Below are positions 19,570 to 28,333 of a stretch of DNA of 41,679 nucleotides, piece by piece (the stretch's first letter is position 1; each line of letters starts with the position of its first letter). Both the position numbers and the translations under genes were made by a program. The stretch lies in NCBI GenBank assembly GCA_013694745.1, contig JACDBU010000234.1, forward strand, positions 1 to 41,679. The letters run 5' to 3'. The notes under the pieces were generated by a model that had not been told where the DNA came from, did not search any database, and worked only from the letters and a program-made list of their open reading frames with translations. This DNA comes from Chitinophagaceae bacterium. GTDB taxonomy: Bacteria; Bacteroidota; Bacteroidia; Chitinophagales; Chitinophagaceae.

Positions 19570-20713
19570 GGATTATATAAAATCTTTAGAGGACCTGGAT
19601 TTTAAAAAATCCACTTTATCATCGAGGCGAATAATAATTGCCGGTGGTGGTACGGGCGGGCATATTTTTCCGGCAATTGCAATTGCCAATGCTTTAATAA
19701 AACAACAGCCTGGTACCGAAATATTATTTGTTGGTGCTTTGGGAAAGATGGAAATGAAAAAAGTACCGGAGGCCGGATTTAATATTGTTGGCTTATACAT
19801 CGCAGGATACAACAGGAGTTCTTTTATGAAAAATATTACCCTCCCGTTTAAACTGGCTAAAAGTTTTTACCAGGTAACACAGATATTAAGATCCTTCAGG
19901 CCTGATGCCATAATAGGTGTGGGCGGCTATTCCAGTTTCCCGGTTGTACGCTTAGCCCAAACACGGCAAATCCCCACCTTCATTCATGAAAGCAATTCTC
20001 TACCGGGCAGGAGTAATAAATTGCTGGCAAGAAGAGCGAAGCGGGTTTTTGTGAGCTCAGAAAGTATGAACCAATATTTCCTCAACGATAACCTTGTAGT
20101 AACGGGTAACCCTGTACGAAGTTCAATATACCATTCTGAAATTATAAGAAGCGAAGCGATGGAGTATTTTGGATTGAAGCTCGAACTTAAAACCGTTTTG
20201 GTTGTAGGTGGCAGCCTGGGTGCAAAAAGTATCAATGAAGCGATCAACGCAAATATCAGCGCCTTCAAACAAAATAATTTACAGCTTATCTGGCAAACGG
20301 GTAAATCATTTGCAGATGATGCTGCGCATGTTGAAGAAGAAAATCCCAACACCTGGACACGCGCTTTTATAGATAAAATGGAATATGCTTATGCCGCTGC
20401 AGATATAGTAGTATCAAGGGCTGGCGCTATGACGGTGAGCGAATTATGCATCGTTGGGAAGCCGGTAATCTTCATACCTTATCCTTATGCTTCTGAAGAT
20501 CACCAAACCGCCAATGCCATGGCGCTTGTTAAAAAAAAAGCGGCCCTGGTGGTGAAGGACAGCGAAGTACAAACTAAACTTATCAATTTAATTATTGACC
20601 TGGTAAACGATACGGAATTAATGAAAGAACTAAGAGGAAATATAAAAAAAGAAGGGAAGACAAATGCTGATGACCTGATTGCATCAGAAATTTTAAAAGT
20701 AATTAATGATTGA
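19559..20713 (+). CDS. murG: UDP-GlcNAc--lipid I N-acetylglucosaminyltransferase
   Basis: MurG adds GlcNAc to lipid I to make lipid II on the inner face of the membrane. The ATG at 19559 (MKTEDYIKSL) was chosen, giving 384 residues; an in-frame ATG 14 codons earlier lies deep in ftsW. The glycine-rich loop IIIAGGGTGGHIFPA (about 39-53) is the family signature, followed by IIGVGGYSSFPVVRLAQ, FIHESNSLPGRSNKLL, VVGGSLGAKSINEA and the donor-binding VSRAGAMTVSEL...YASEDHQTANA. The 30-residue N-terminal extension before the first strand is longer than in many homologues. The start overlaps the ftsW stop by 11 nt and the end overlaps murC by 8 nt, which implies translational coupling. Confidence 0.96.
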   Translation: MKTEDYIKSLEDLDFKKSTLSSRRIIIAGGGTGGHIFPAIAIANALIKQQPGTEILFVGALGKMEMKKVPEAGFNIVGLYIAGYNRSSFMKNITLPFKLAKSFYQVTQILRSFRPDAIIGVGGYSSFPVVRLAQTRQIPTFIHESNSLPGRSNKLLARRAKRVFVSSESMNQYFLNDNLVVTGNPVRSSIYHSEIIRSEAMEYFGLKLELKTVLVVGGSLGAKSINEAINANISAFKQNNLQLIWQTGKSFADDAAHVEEENPNTWTRAFIDKMEYAYAAADIVVSRAGAMTVSELCIVGKPVIFIPYPYASEDHQTANAMALVKKKAALVVKDSEVQTKLINLIIDLVNDTELMKELRGNIKKEGKTNADDLIASEILKVIND

Positions 20714-22133
20714 CCTGGATAAAATATTGCGGGTTTATTTTATTGGTATCGGTGGCATCGGCATGAGCGCGCTGGCTAAATATTTTCATGCTAACGGGGT
20801 AACGGTAAGCGGTTATGATAAGACGAGTACACCGTTAACTACGGAGTTGGAAAGTGAAGGAATGAACATTCATTTTTATGATAATATAGAATTACTCGAC
20901 AAAAATGCCCAGCTGGTAGTGTACACCCCCGCAATTCCGAAAGATCATAAAGAGTTTAATTATTACCTGCAAAATGATTACCCGCTGTTTAAGCGCAGCG
21001 ATATACTGAGCTCCATCACAAAATCCACCTTTAATATTTGCGTGGCAGGCACACATGGCAAAACCACCATCAGCGCTATGATAGCGCATATTTTGCGTGA
21101 TAGCGGTTATGGCTGCAACGCTTTTTTAGGTGGCACCTCCGTTAATTATAATACCAATTTCTGGAGTAATGAAAAAAAGGTTTGCGTGGTAGAAGCAGAT
21201 GAGTACGACAGGAGCTTTTTAAAACTTTGTCCGGATGTGGCAGTTATTTCAGCCATGGATGCCGACCATCTCGATATTTATGGCACAGAAGAATTAATGC
21301 AGCAGGCATTTGTAGAATTCGCTTCAAAAATTAAACCGGGCGGATTGCTGATCAGTAAACTTGGCTTACAAAAAGATTCCGCCTTAACTGCGTCTAACCG
21401 TTTACGTTATAGCCTCCAAAATAACCGGGCCGACAGTTACGCATCCAATATTACCATCAGCAATGGAACCTATCATTTTGATGTGGTAACAACAGGTGGA
21501 ACACTTGGTGAAGTTGTTTTAAATATGGGGGGATTGCACAATATAGAAAATGCAGTGGCCGCTATTTCGGTAGCCCACTATCTGGGAATTAAAGATGATG
21601 GAATAAAAAAAGCCGTGCAGAATTTCAAAGGAGTAAAGAGAAGATTTGAATATATAATTGCTCCTGCTGTTGTGCCAAATGAAGCCGGTACAAAAAGAAG
21701 CGGCGCAAAGCCAGGGGTTGTTTTTATTGATGATTATGCACACCACCCACAGGAACTTGAGGCACTGATAAAGGGCGCTAAAAATCTTTTTCCTGATTTT
21801 AAATGCATGGTAATTTTTCAGCCACACCTCTTTACGCGCACACGGGATCTTGCACAACAATTTGCCGCCAGCCTCGACCTTGCTGATGAAGTTATCCTGC
21901 TGCAAATTTATCCTGCAAGAGAATTGCCGATCGAAGGTATCACCAGCAATAGCATCCTGGATAAAATGAAAATGAAAAATGAAAATAAGAGCGTAAAGAC
22001 CAGCAAGGAACTGATTGAATACCTGGAGACTTCAAAAAATTTTCCTGTAGAAGGAACTGTTTTGATAACAGCCGGCGCCGGTGACATCGATCAGCTGGTT
22101 GAACCCATTAAAAAGATTATTGAATCAAAATAA
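20706..22133 (+). CDS. murC: UDP-N-acetylmuramate--L-alanine ligase
   Basis: MurC starts the peptide stem by adding L-alanine to UDP-MurNAc in the cytoplasm. The 475-residue product has the N-terminal nucleotide loop FIGIGGIGMSALAKYF, the ATP loop GTHGKTT (115-121, K119), VVEADEYDRSFL, MDADHLDIYG, GVKRRFEYI, FIDDYAHHPQEL and FQPHLFTRT. The ATG at 20706 overlaps the murG stop (ATGATTGA). ftsQ follows 13 nt later. Residues 325-337 (NEAGTKRSGAKPG) form a short extra loop. Confidence 0.97.
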   Translation: MIDLDKILRVYFIGIGGIGMSALAKYFHANGVTVSGYDKTSTPLTTELESEGMNIHFYDNIELLDKNAQLVVYTPAIPKDHKEFNYYLQNDYPLFKRSDILSSITKSTFNICVAGTHGKTTISAMIAHILRDSGYGCNAFLGGTSVNYNTNFWSNEKKVCVVEADEYDRSFLKLCPDVAVISAMDADHLDIYGTEELMQQAFVEFASKIKPGGLLISKLGLQKDSALTASNRLRYSLQNNRADSYASNITISNGTYHFDVVTTGGTLGEVVLNMGGLHNIENAVAAISVAHYLGIKDDGIKKAVQNFKGVKRRFEYIIAPAVVPNEAGTKRSGAKPGVVFIDDYAHHPQELEALIKGAKNLFPDFKCMVIFQPHLFTRTRDLAQQFAASLDLADEVILLQIYPARELPIEGITSNSILDKMKMKNENKSVKTSKELIEYLETSKNFPVEGTVLITAGAGDIDQLVEPIKKIIESK

Positions 22134-22146
22134 TTTTATTTAAAAC

Positions 22147-23385
22147 ATGGCAGAAAACAAACGATACAACTTTATAAAAATTTTCGGAACCATAATTTGG
22201 ATACTACTTGGTGCGGGTACAGTTGTTTTGCTAATTGCCGCTATCACCAAAAAAAATAGCCGGCTTTGCAAAGCAGTAGTGATAAGCATTTCAGGGGTTC
22301 AGAATAATTATTTCATAGATAAAAAAGACGTTCTTAACCTGCTCGAAAAAATGGATAACGACAAACCTGAAGGCAGGCCTGTAAATTCATTTAATCTTTC
22401 TTCCATTGAGAACACCCTGCAAAAAAATACCTGGATAAAAAATGCGCAGGTATTTTTTGATAACAACGATGTACTTGAAATAAATATCCGGGAAAGAGAG
22501 CCGGTAGCAAGGATATTCAATGTTTCAGGATCTTCATTTTATATAGATTCTTTTTGTACGTATTTGCCGCTTAGCGATAAATTTTCTGCCCGTTTGCCTG
22601 TCTTTACAAATTTCCCAACCGCTATTTCTGACAGCTCAAAAACGAATAATAAATTACTTGCCGGCATTAAGAACCTGTCGCTGTTTATTGAAAATGATCC
22701 TTTTTGGATGGCCCAGATTGACCAGGTAGATATCGCTGCGGACAACACTTTTGAGATGATTCCAAAAATTGGTAACCAGGTTATTCTTTTTGGTGATGCA
22801 GAAGATATAACCGTAAAATTTCATAACCTGCTCGTATTTTATAAAGAAGTAGGTAGTAAAGTTGGATGGAATAAATATTCAAAAATTGATGTGCAATATA
22901 AAGGGCAGGTTGTTGGTGTAAAGCGGGGTGTTGAAGATATTAAAATGGATTCACTGAGAGCCAGGCAAATTATGCAGTCGATCGTTGCTAATGCACAAAA
23001 GCTGGCTAATGACAGTGTAAATAATATTCAATTGGTTCAGCCCAAAGATGATAATACCCTTCCGCCTGCGCCTGAGAGCACAGAAAATATGCCGGGAAAA
23101 AATATTTTATCATTTAGCCCTCCTGTAAAAAGTGATAGCTCTTTCGTTACCAAACCTGTTACAGCAAAAGCCGTTACCTCAAAACCTGTATCGCAAAGTG
23201 TTAGCAGTTCAACATTTAAACCAGTAAATAAAATAAAAAAATTAATCCCTTATCATCCTATTTCTAAATCCATTGAAAGACCAATTTTTAATTCTTTAAA
23301 AAAGCCGGTTACAAAACCGCCTGTTAAAAAACCACCAGATAAAACGGGAAAGCCTAAAGTTGCGGCCCCGCAAAATGATTATTAA
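22147..23385 (+). CDS. ftsQ: Cell division protein FtsQ/DivIB with long C-terminal tail
   Basis: FtsQ links early and late division proteins across the inner membrane. The protein has 412 residues. A short cytoplasmic part precedes the transmembrane helix (about 13-33, IWILLGAGTVVLLIAAI). A POTRA-like domain follows (about 42-115, ISISGVQNNYFIDKKDVLNLL...WIKNAQVFFDNNDVLEINIREREPVARIF), then a beta domain to about 290. The last 120 residues (293-412) are low in complexity and rich in Pro, Lys, Ser, Thr and Val. Typical FtsQ proteins are 250-300 residues, so the tail is the unusual part. Its position between murC and ftsA supports the name. Confidence 0.9.
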   Translation: MAENKRYNFIKIFGTIIWILLGAGTVVLLIAAITKKNSRLCKAVVISISGVQNNYFIDKKDVLNLLEKMDNDKPEGRPVNSFNLSSIENTLQKNTWIKNAQVFFDNNDVLEINIREREPVARIFNVSGSSFYIDSFCTYLPLSDKFSARLPVFTNFPTAISDSSKTNNKLLAGIKNLSLFIENDPFWMAQIDQVDIAADNTFEMIPKIGNQVILFGDAEDITVKFHNLLVFYKEVGSKVGWNKYSKIDVQYKGQVVGVKRGVEDIKMDSLRARQIMQSIVANAQKLANDSVNNIQLVQPKDDNTLPPAPESTENMPGKNILSFSPPVKSDSSFVTKPVTAKAVTSKPVSQSVSSSTFKPVNKIKKLIPYHPISKSIERPIFNSLKKPVTKPPVKKPPDKTGKPKVAAPQNDY

Positions 23386-23431
23386 ATAAACACACAACAT
23401 AAACACACCACACAACAATAAATATAAAACT

Positions 23432-24796
23432 ATGAACATTGAACAACCCATTATTGTAGGTCTTGATATTGGTACCACAAAAATTGCCGCCATTGCCGGG
23501 CGCAAAAATGAATTTGGCAAACTTGAAATCCTGGGATTTGGCCGTGCCAACAGCAACGGCGTACAACACGGAATGGTTTTGAACATTGACCAAACCATAA
23601 AAGCCATCCAAACGGCTTTGGAAAATTGTTACGCCAGTAATCCCACCTTACCCATTAGCGAAGTATATGTTGGTATCGCGGGGCATCATATTAAAAGCCT
23701 GCAGACCCGCGGGGATATTGTGCGGCACAACAATGATGAAGAGATAAAGCAGTCGGAGATCGACCAGCTTATCAATGATCAGTATAAAACTTATATACCT
23801 GCAGGCGACCAGATCATCGATGTTATACCCCAGGAATTTACGGTTGATAATTTCCAGAATATCCCTGATCCTATCGGGTATAGTGGCGTTAAGGTGGGTG
23901 CTAATTTTCATATTATCACCGGTGATAAGAATGCGATCCGTAATATAAACCGCAGCGTTGATAAGGCAGGTTTAAAAACCAAGGACCTTGTATTACAGCC
24001 ACTGGCTTCGGCCGCAGCGGTAATGTGTGATCACGATCTGGAAGCGGGTGTTGCGATTGTTGATATTGGTGGCGGCACTACCGACCTCGCCGTTTTTTAT
24101 GAAGGCATTTTAAAGCATACTGCCGTAATACCTTTTGGCGGCGAAAATATTACCAATGATATTAAAACCGGGCTGGGCGTTTTAAAAACCCAGGCGGAGC
24201 AAATGAAAGTTCAGTTTGGAAGTGCCCTTGCAGATGAAGCAAAATCAAATGCATTTATAACCATACCAGGATTGAGAGGAATGGCACCCAAAGAGATCAG
24301 CGTAAAAAATCTTGCCAGCATAATACAGGCAAGAATGAGCGAGATAATGGATTTTGTTTCTTATCATTTAAAGCAGGTTGGCCTGGATAATAAATTATTG
24401 AATGGCGGCGTGATCCTTACCGGCGGCGGGTCCCAGCTTAAACACCTCATCCAGTTAACGGAATATGTTACGGGTTTAAATGCACGGATCGGGTATCCCA
24501 ATGAGCATCTTGCTCCCGGGCATATTGAAGAATTGGCAAAGCCAATGTATTCAACCTGTCTGGGTTTAATTTTGAAAGGATACAATGATTTCGAAAATAA
24601 GCGCAAGCAATTTGATGCACAATTCAAGAAAGTAGAGATCCCGGAAAGTTTACAACAGTCACCCATAGACGAAGTTTTGGTTGAACAGGGAACGATCACC
24701 AAACGCAAATCCCGTAAAACTTTAAAAAGCTTTATGGATTCATTTAAAGATGGATTGATCGACCTTTTCAAAGAGGAAGAAGATGCAAAATTGTAA
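23432..24796 (+). CDS. ftsA: Cell division protein FtsA
   Basis: FtsA is an actin-like ATPase that tethers FtsZ filaments to the membrane. The 454-residue product has phosphate-1 GLDIGTTKIAAIAGRK, the 1C subdomain (YVGIAGHHIKSLQTRG), phosphate-2 VAIVDIGGGTTDLAVF and the adenosine motif GGVILTGGGSQLKHL. The C-terminal SFMDSFKDGLIDLFKEEED is a likely amphipathic membrane-targeting helix. The 46-nt leader after ftsQ is rich in C and A. ftsZ follows after 59 nt. Confidence 0.97.
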   Translation: MNIEQPIIVGLDIGTTKIAAIAGRKNEFGKLEILGFGRANSNGVQHGMVLNIDQTIKAIQTALENCYASNPTLPISEVYVGIAGHHIKSLQTRGDIVRHNNDEEIKQSEIDQLINDQYKTYIPAGDQIIDVIPQEFTVDNFQNIPDPIGYSGVKVGANFHIITGDKNAIRNINRSVDKAGLKTKDLVLQPLASAAAVMCDHDLEAGVAIVDIGGGTTDLAVFYEGILKHTAVIPFGGENITNDIKTGLGVLKTQAEQMKVQFGSALADEAKSNAFITIPGLRGMAPKEISVKNLASIIQARMSEIMDFVSYHLKQVGLDNKLLNGGVILTGGGSQLKHLIQLTEYVTGLNARIGYPNEHLAPGHIEELAKPMYSTCLGLILKGYNDFENKRKQFDAQFKKVEIPESLQQSPIDEVLVEQGTITKRKSRKTLKSFMDSFKDGLIDLFKEEEDAKL

Positions 24797-24827
24797 AACG
24801 TTAATCAGTTAATAAAAAAACCCTAAC

Positions 24828-24857
24828 AAAATAATACCATATAAAATAATACCATAT
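24828..24857 (+). repeat. Perfect 15-bp tandem duplication ending in the ftsZ start codon
   Basis: AAAATAATACCATAT occurs at 24828-24842 and again, without a gap, at 24843-24857. The last two bases of the second copy are the AT of the ftsZ ATG (24856-24858). The duplication therefore makes up the whole region in which the ribosome would bind. Confidence 0.85.
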
Positions 24858-26757
24858 GATACACTTTGATTTGCCAAAAGAAAAATCTTCCATCATAAAA
24901 GTAATTGGTGTTGGTGGAGGAGGAAGTAATGCTGTTAATTATATGTTCAGTCAGAATATTGATGGAGTAAACTTCATTATCTGCAATACCGATGCACAGG
25001 CGATAGCCCAAAGCCAGGTGCCCAACAAGGTGCAGCTTGGGCCGCATTTAACCCAGGGCCTTGGTGCCGGCGCAAACCCGCAGATCGGTAAAGAAGCAAC
25101 CGAAGAAAGCCTGGAAGAAATAAAACGCATTCTTGAGGTGAACACAAAAATGGCTTTTATTACAGCAGGCATGGGTGGTGGAACCGGAACAGGGGGCGCC
25201 CCCATCATTGCAAAAATTTGTAAGGACCTTGGTATCCTCACCGTGGGAATTGTTACTACTCCATTTGCCTATGAAGGTAAAAAAAGAATTGCGCAGGCAG
25301 AAGAAGGCATTAGCAAACTAAAAGATTATGTAGATACTTTACTGGTTATAAGTAATGATAAAATGCGCCACCAGTTTGGAAACCTCACCATGAAGGCTGC
25401 ATTTACAAAAGCCGATAATGTGCTGGCAACCGCTGCTAAATGTATAACAGATGTTATCAACAGCACCGGCCAGATCAATGTGGATTTTGCGGATGTGTGT
25501 ACCGTGATGCGTAGTGGTGGCGTGGCTATTTTAGGAAGTGCGGCAGCTGATGGCGACAACCGTGCACAAAAAGCAATTGAGCAGGCATTGAATTCTCCAT
25601 TGTTGAATGATAACGATATCCGTGGTGCAAAATGGATCCTCATAAATATAAATTCTGCCGAAGGCGAAAATGAATTTACAATGGATGAGGTAGAAACTAT
25701 ACAAACCTATTTAATTAGCCAGGCTGGTGAAGATACTGATGTGATACTGGGGCTTGGATATGATAATACACTGGGGGGCAAGATCGGTATCACTTTGATT
25801 GCGACAGGTTTTGAACACAAAAACCCGTTTGATAAAAAACAACCACCGAAAGAAGAGAACCAGCCTGAAGAAAAAATTGTGATGGTTTTAAGTCAGCCCG
25901 ATGATGCAAAAAAAATGTATCAGCAACCTGCATTTCAATTCGATGAGAAAAAGATCGTGGAAGAAAAAAATGTAATTGAAAAAGTTAAGGAGCAGGAGTT
26001 CATTGCAGAAGCAGTTCCGGAAATTGTTATGGATGCAATGGTTCCCACAATGTTAGAAATGCCAATTGCACCTGAAGAAAAGAAAACGATACAGGATGAT
26101 AAAATAATTTTTGAAGAGTCAGAATCACCTGTTATTCATTTTGATCTGTTCCCGGCAACAGAACCTGTGATCCCGCAGGATATCCCGCCATTGGTAATAA
26201 CGGCAGAAACACCAAAAGAAGAAAACAAGACACTAAAAAATAAAAAAGCTGAAACCACCTCAACGTCTGGTGGTTACCTGGCAAAACCTTCCCGCATTTA
26301 TGAGGAAGAATTGTCAAAGCATGAATCCAAAATTGTAGAGGAACCGACACCAATGCAATCACCGGCGCAGGTTGACGAGCCTGTTATCGAAATGCAGTTG
26401 GTGGTTAAAGATTCCTTAGAAGCGGCGGAGGAGATGGAATTAATTACAGAACAAACTCAGCCTATCATGATGTCATCTGTTGAGGAGCCACCATTCGGGG
26501 ACGAAACAGAAGATCTTAAGCACAGGGCTATGGAACGTATTGCGAAGTTGAGAAATTTATCTTTCAACATAAACGCTGCTGATCCAAATAACGAGTTTGA
26601 ATCTGTACCCGCTTATCTCCGCCGCAATATGGAATTACACAATTCAATTGCTGATGTGGAAAGCTTTTACAGCAATTACACCGTGAAATCAAATGATAAC
26701 AAACAGGCAGAAATTAGTACAATAAATACTTTTTTGGAAGGCAAAAAACCAGATTAA
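24856..26757 (+). CDS. ftsZ: Cell division protein FtsZ with a very long C-terminal tail
   Basis: FtsZ is the tubulin-like GTPase of the division ring. The core (about 10-325) carries VIGVGGGGSNAVNYM, the tubulin signature GGGTGTG (107-113), and the catalytic loop region TMDEVETIQTYL. The whole protein is 633 residues, against about 380 in Escherichia coli. Residues 325-633 form an acidic, Glu/Pro/Lys-rich, probably disordered linker. The more conserved stretch LKHRAMERIAKLRNLSFN...VPAYLRRNMEL near the C-terminus is likely the partner-binding tail of this phylum. It is the last gene of the cluster, with an intrinsic terminator about 70 nt after its stop. Confidence 0.97.
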   Translation: MIHFDLPKEKSSIIKVIGVGGGGSNAVNYMFSQNIDGVNFIICNTDAQAIAQSQVPNKVQLGPHLTQGLGAGANPQIGKEATEESLEEIKRILEVNTKMAFITAGMGGGTGTGGAPIIAKICKDLGILTVGIVTTPFAYEGKKRIAQAEEGISKLKDYVDTLLVISNDKMRHQFGNLTMKAAFTKADNVLATAAKCITDVINSTGQINVDFADVCTVMRSGGVAILGSAAADGDNRAQKAIEQALNSPLLNDNDIRGAKWILININSAEGENEFTMDEVETIQTYLISQAGEDTDVILGLGYDNTLGGKIGITLIATGFEHKNPFDKKQPPKEENQPEEKIVMVLSQPDDAKKMYQQPAFQFDEKKIVEEKNVIEKVKEQEFIAEAVPEIVMDAMVPTMLEMPIAPEEKKTIQDDKIIFEESESPVIHFDLFPATEPVIPQDIPPLVITAETPKEENKTLKNKKAETTSTSGGYLAKPSRIYEEELSKHESKIVEEPTPMQSPAQVDEPVIEMQLVVKDSLEAAEEMELITEQTQPIMMSSVEEPPFGDETEDLKHRAMERIAKLRNLSFNINAADPNNEFESVPAYLRRNMELHNSIADVESFYSNYTVKSNDNKQAEISTINTFLEGKKPD

Positions 26758-26823
26758 TGCCTTTCAAAAATGCTATAACATAATTGTTGTGTGGTATTTT
26801 TCAATCCCTGTGAATTGGCAGGC

Positions 26824-26863
26824 AACCCCGGGGACCATTTATATGGATGCCGGGTTTTTTTTT
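26824..26863 (+). terminator. Intrinsic terminator of the dcw cluster
   Basis: AACCCCGG (26824-26831) pairs with CCGGGTT (26850-26856) with one bulged C. An inner CCAT/ATGG stem closes a TTAT loop (26839-26842). The hairpin runs into nine T (26855-26863). Confidence 0.8.
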
Positions 26864-26903
26864 ATTTCATGCGTGCAATTGCATCACCGGATAATTATTT
26901 TTC

Positions 26904-27224
26904 ATGAAGATTTTTTTCCCACTAATGATACTGGTTTATTTTTCAATGCTCTTTTTATCATGCAAAAATCAACTTACCAAAAAGAAAGCTGAAGAACTTT
27001 TACTAAAATCATATGCACAATATGATCCTGATGAAATGGGTGGAAGCCACAGTGTAGTTACAAACCTTATCATAGACAGTATTCACGAGCAGGGTGATAC
27101 GGCCCGCGTTTTTTACCGCGTGAACGGAAGCATAGAAAATGGTTCGAAATTTCCTAAAGAGATAGATAATACCGAACAGGAAGACCATTTTAAGCAAGGT
27201 ATATTTGGCTGGAAAGAAAAATGA
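26904..27224 (+). CDS. Small predicted lipoprotein
   Basis: A 106-residue protein that I do not recognise. The N-terminus MKIFFPLMILVYFSMLFLSC is a lipoprotein signal peptide with the lipobox FLSC and lipidated Cys20. The mature part (KNQLTKKKAEELLLKSYAQYDPDEMGGSH...DTARVFYRVNGSIENG) is hydrophilic and likely periplasmic or outer-membrane attached. It starts 40 nt after the ftsZ terminator and is convergent with the YihY gene, with a 67-nt gap. No function can be assigned. Confidence 0.6.
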   Translation: MKIFFPLMILVYFSMLFLSCKNQLTKKKAEELLLKSYAQYDPDEMGGSHSVVTNLIIDSIHEQGDTARVFYRVNGSIENGSKFPKEIDNTEQEDHFKQGIFGWKEK

Positions 27225-27291
27225 TTATACATTTTTGGACAGTTGCGGCCGCAAAAAAAATTCTTACACTTTCCAAACATCACGCACTCTA

Positions 27292-28245
27292 TCAGTTTAC
27301 TTTTGGTTTGATCTTCTCCGCTTCCTGCACACTCTTCTTACCTTGCTCTACTTCTATAGTCGTGGCAATTACAGCGTATTCATTCGGATGTATTGCAGCC
27401 CCGTATTTTAAAGCATAGGCCTTTGTAAATTCAGCCCCAAAATATAATATCATGGATGAATAATAGATCCATAATATAAGTATGATAAGAGAGCCCGCTG
27501 TTCCGTAAGTGCTGCCTACATTGCTTTTACTGATATAAAATGAGATGGCAAATTTCCCCAGCATAAAAAGTATTGCCGTGGCAACCGCGCCGGCAAAAAC
27601 ATCTTTAAATTTTACTTTTGCATCGGGTAATACTTTAAAAATTATGCAAAATAAAACAGTAACAACCCCAAAGGTGATGATAAGATTGAGGATGTAAAAA
27701 AGCATTATTGTTGCGCCCGGAAAATGTGCCTGCAGTCTTTTACTTAATCCCTCAATTAATGCGGTGATACTTAATGACACCAACAATAAAAATCCCAGGC
27801 TACCTATCACGCCAAAAGAAAGTAACCTCGTCTTGATCAGTTTCCAAAGCCCGGCTTTTGGTTTCACCTTCAATCCCCAGATCATATTTATAGAATCCTG
27901 GATCTCTGCAAACACCGTGGTGGCGCCTATTAATAAGGTTACCATACCTATTATAGCGGCTACATTACTCTTTCCGCTAATGGCGGCACTTTTTATTAAT
28001 TGTTGTAATTGCAATGCTGTATCATGCCCAACAAACCCTTCCATTTGCTTGTAAATAGTGCCCTGCACCGCATCCTGCCCGTAAAATAAACCACATAAAA
28101 AAAGTATAACGATCAATAGGGGGCCGAGTGAAAAAACTGTATAAAAGGCAAGAGATGCGCTTAGCTTGGTTATTTTATTATCTAAAAAACCGTTGAAACA
28201 ATTTTTTAAAACCTCCCACATTCCTTTGAATGTTATCTTTTTCAT
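27292..28245 (-). CDS. YihY/BrkB family inner membrane protein
   Basis: A 317-residue polytopic protein of the YihY/virulence factor BrkB family, once misannotated as RNase BN. Its function is unsettled. The N-terminus has KITKLSASLAFYTVFSLGPLLIVIL, a family hallmark. Further on come VTLLIGATTVFAEIQDSINMIWGLKVKPK, KLIKTRLLSFGVIGSLGFLLLVSL, VLPDAKVKFKDVFAGAVATAILFMLGKFAISFYI and YGTAGSLIILILWIYYSSMILYFGAEFTKAYA. About six membrane helices are expected. It is divergent from trmO and appears to stand alone. Confidence 0.93.
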   Translation of the reverse strand: MKKITFKGMWEVLKNCFNGFLDNKITKLSASLAFYTVFSLGPLLIVILFLCGLFYGQDAVQGTIYKQMEGFVGHDTALQLQQLIKSAAISGKSNVAAIIGMVTLLIGATTVFAEIQDSINMIWGLKVKPKAGLWKLIKTRLLSFGVIGSLGFLLLVSLSITALIEGLSKRLQAHFPGATIMLFYILNLIITFGVVTVLFCIIFKVLPDAKVKFKDVFAGAVATAILFMLGKFAISFYISKSNVGSTYGTAGSLIILILWIYYSSMILYFGAEFTKAYALKYGAAIHPNEYAVIATTIEVEQGKKSVQEAEKIKPKVN

Positions 28246-28304
28246 TATACTTTTTTGATGTGATAAGCAAAAAAAAAGCCAGTCTGCTTTTAAATTAAAA
28301 TTAT

Positions 28305-28312
28305 CAAATGTA
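28305..28312 (-). promoter_or_regulatory. Possible -7 element (TACATTTG) of the yihY gene
   Basis: TACATTTG on the minus strand fits TAnnTTTG and lies 59 nt before the start. No clear TTTG was found 19-21 nt upstream of it, so support is weak. Confidence 0.3.
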
Positions 28313-28333
28313 ATTTAGAATCTAATTCTTTTT

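Noticed and set aside
26789-26992. Plus-strand open frame of 67 codons after ftsZ
   Set aside because: It runs through the terminator hairpin and its T tract, then overlaps the lipoprotein gene in another frame.
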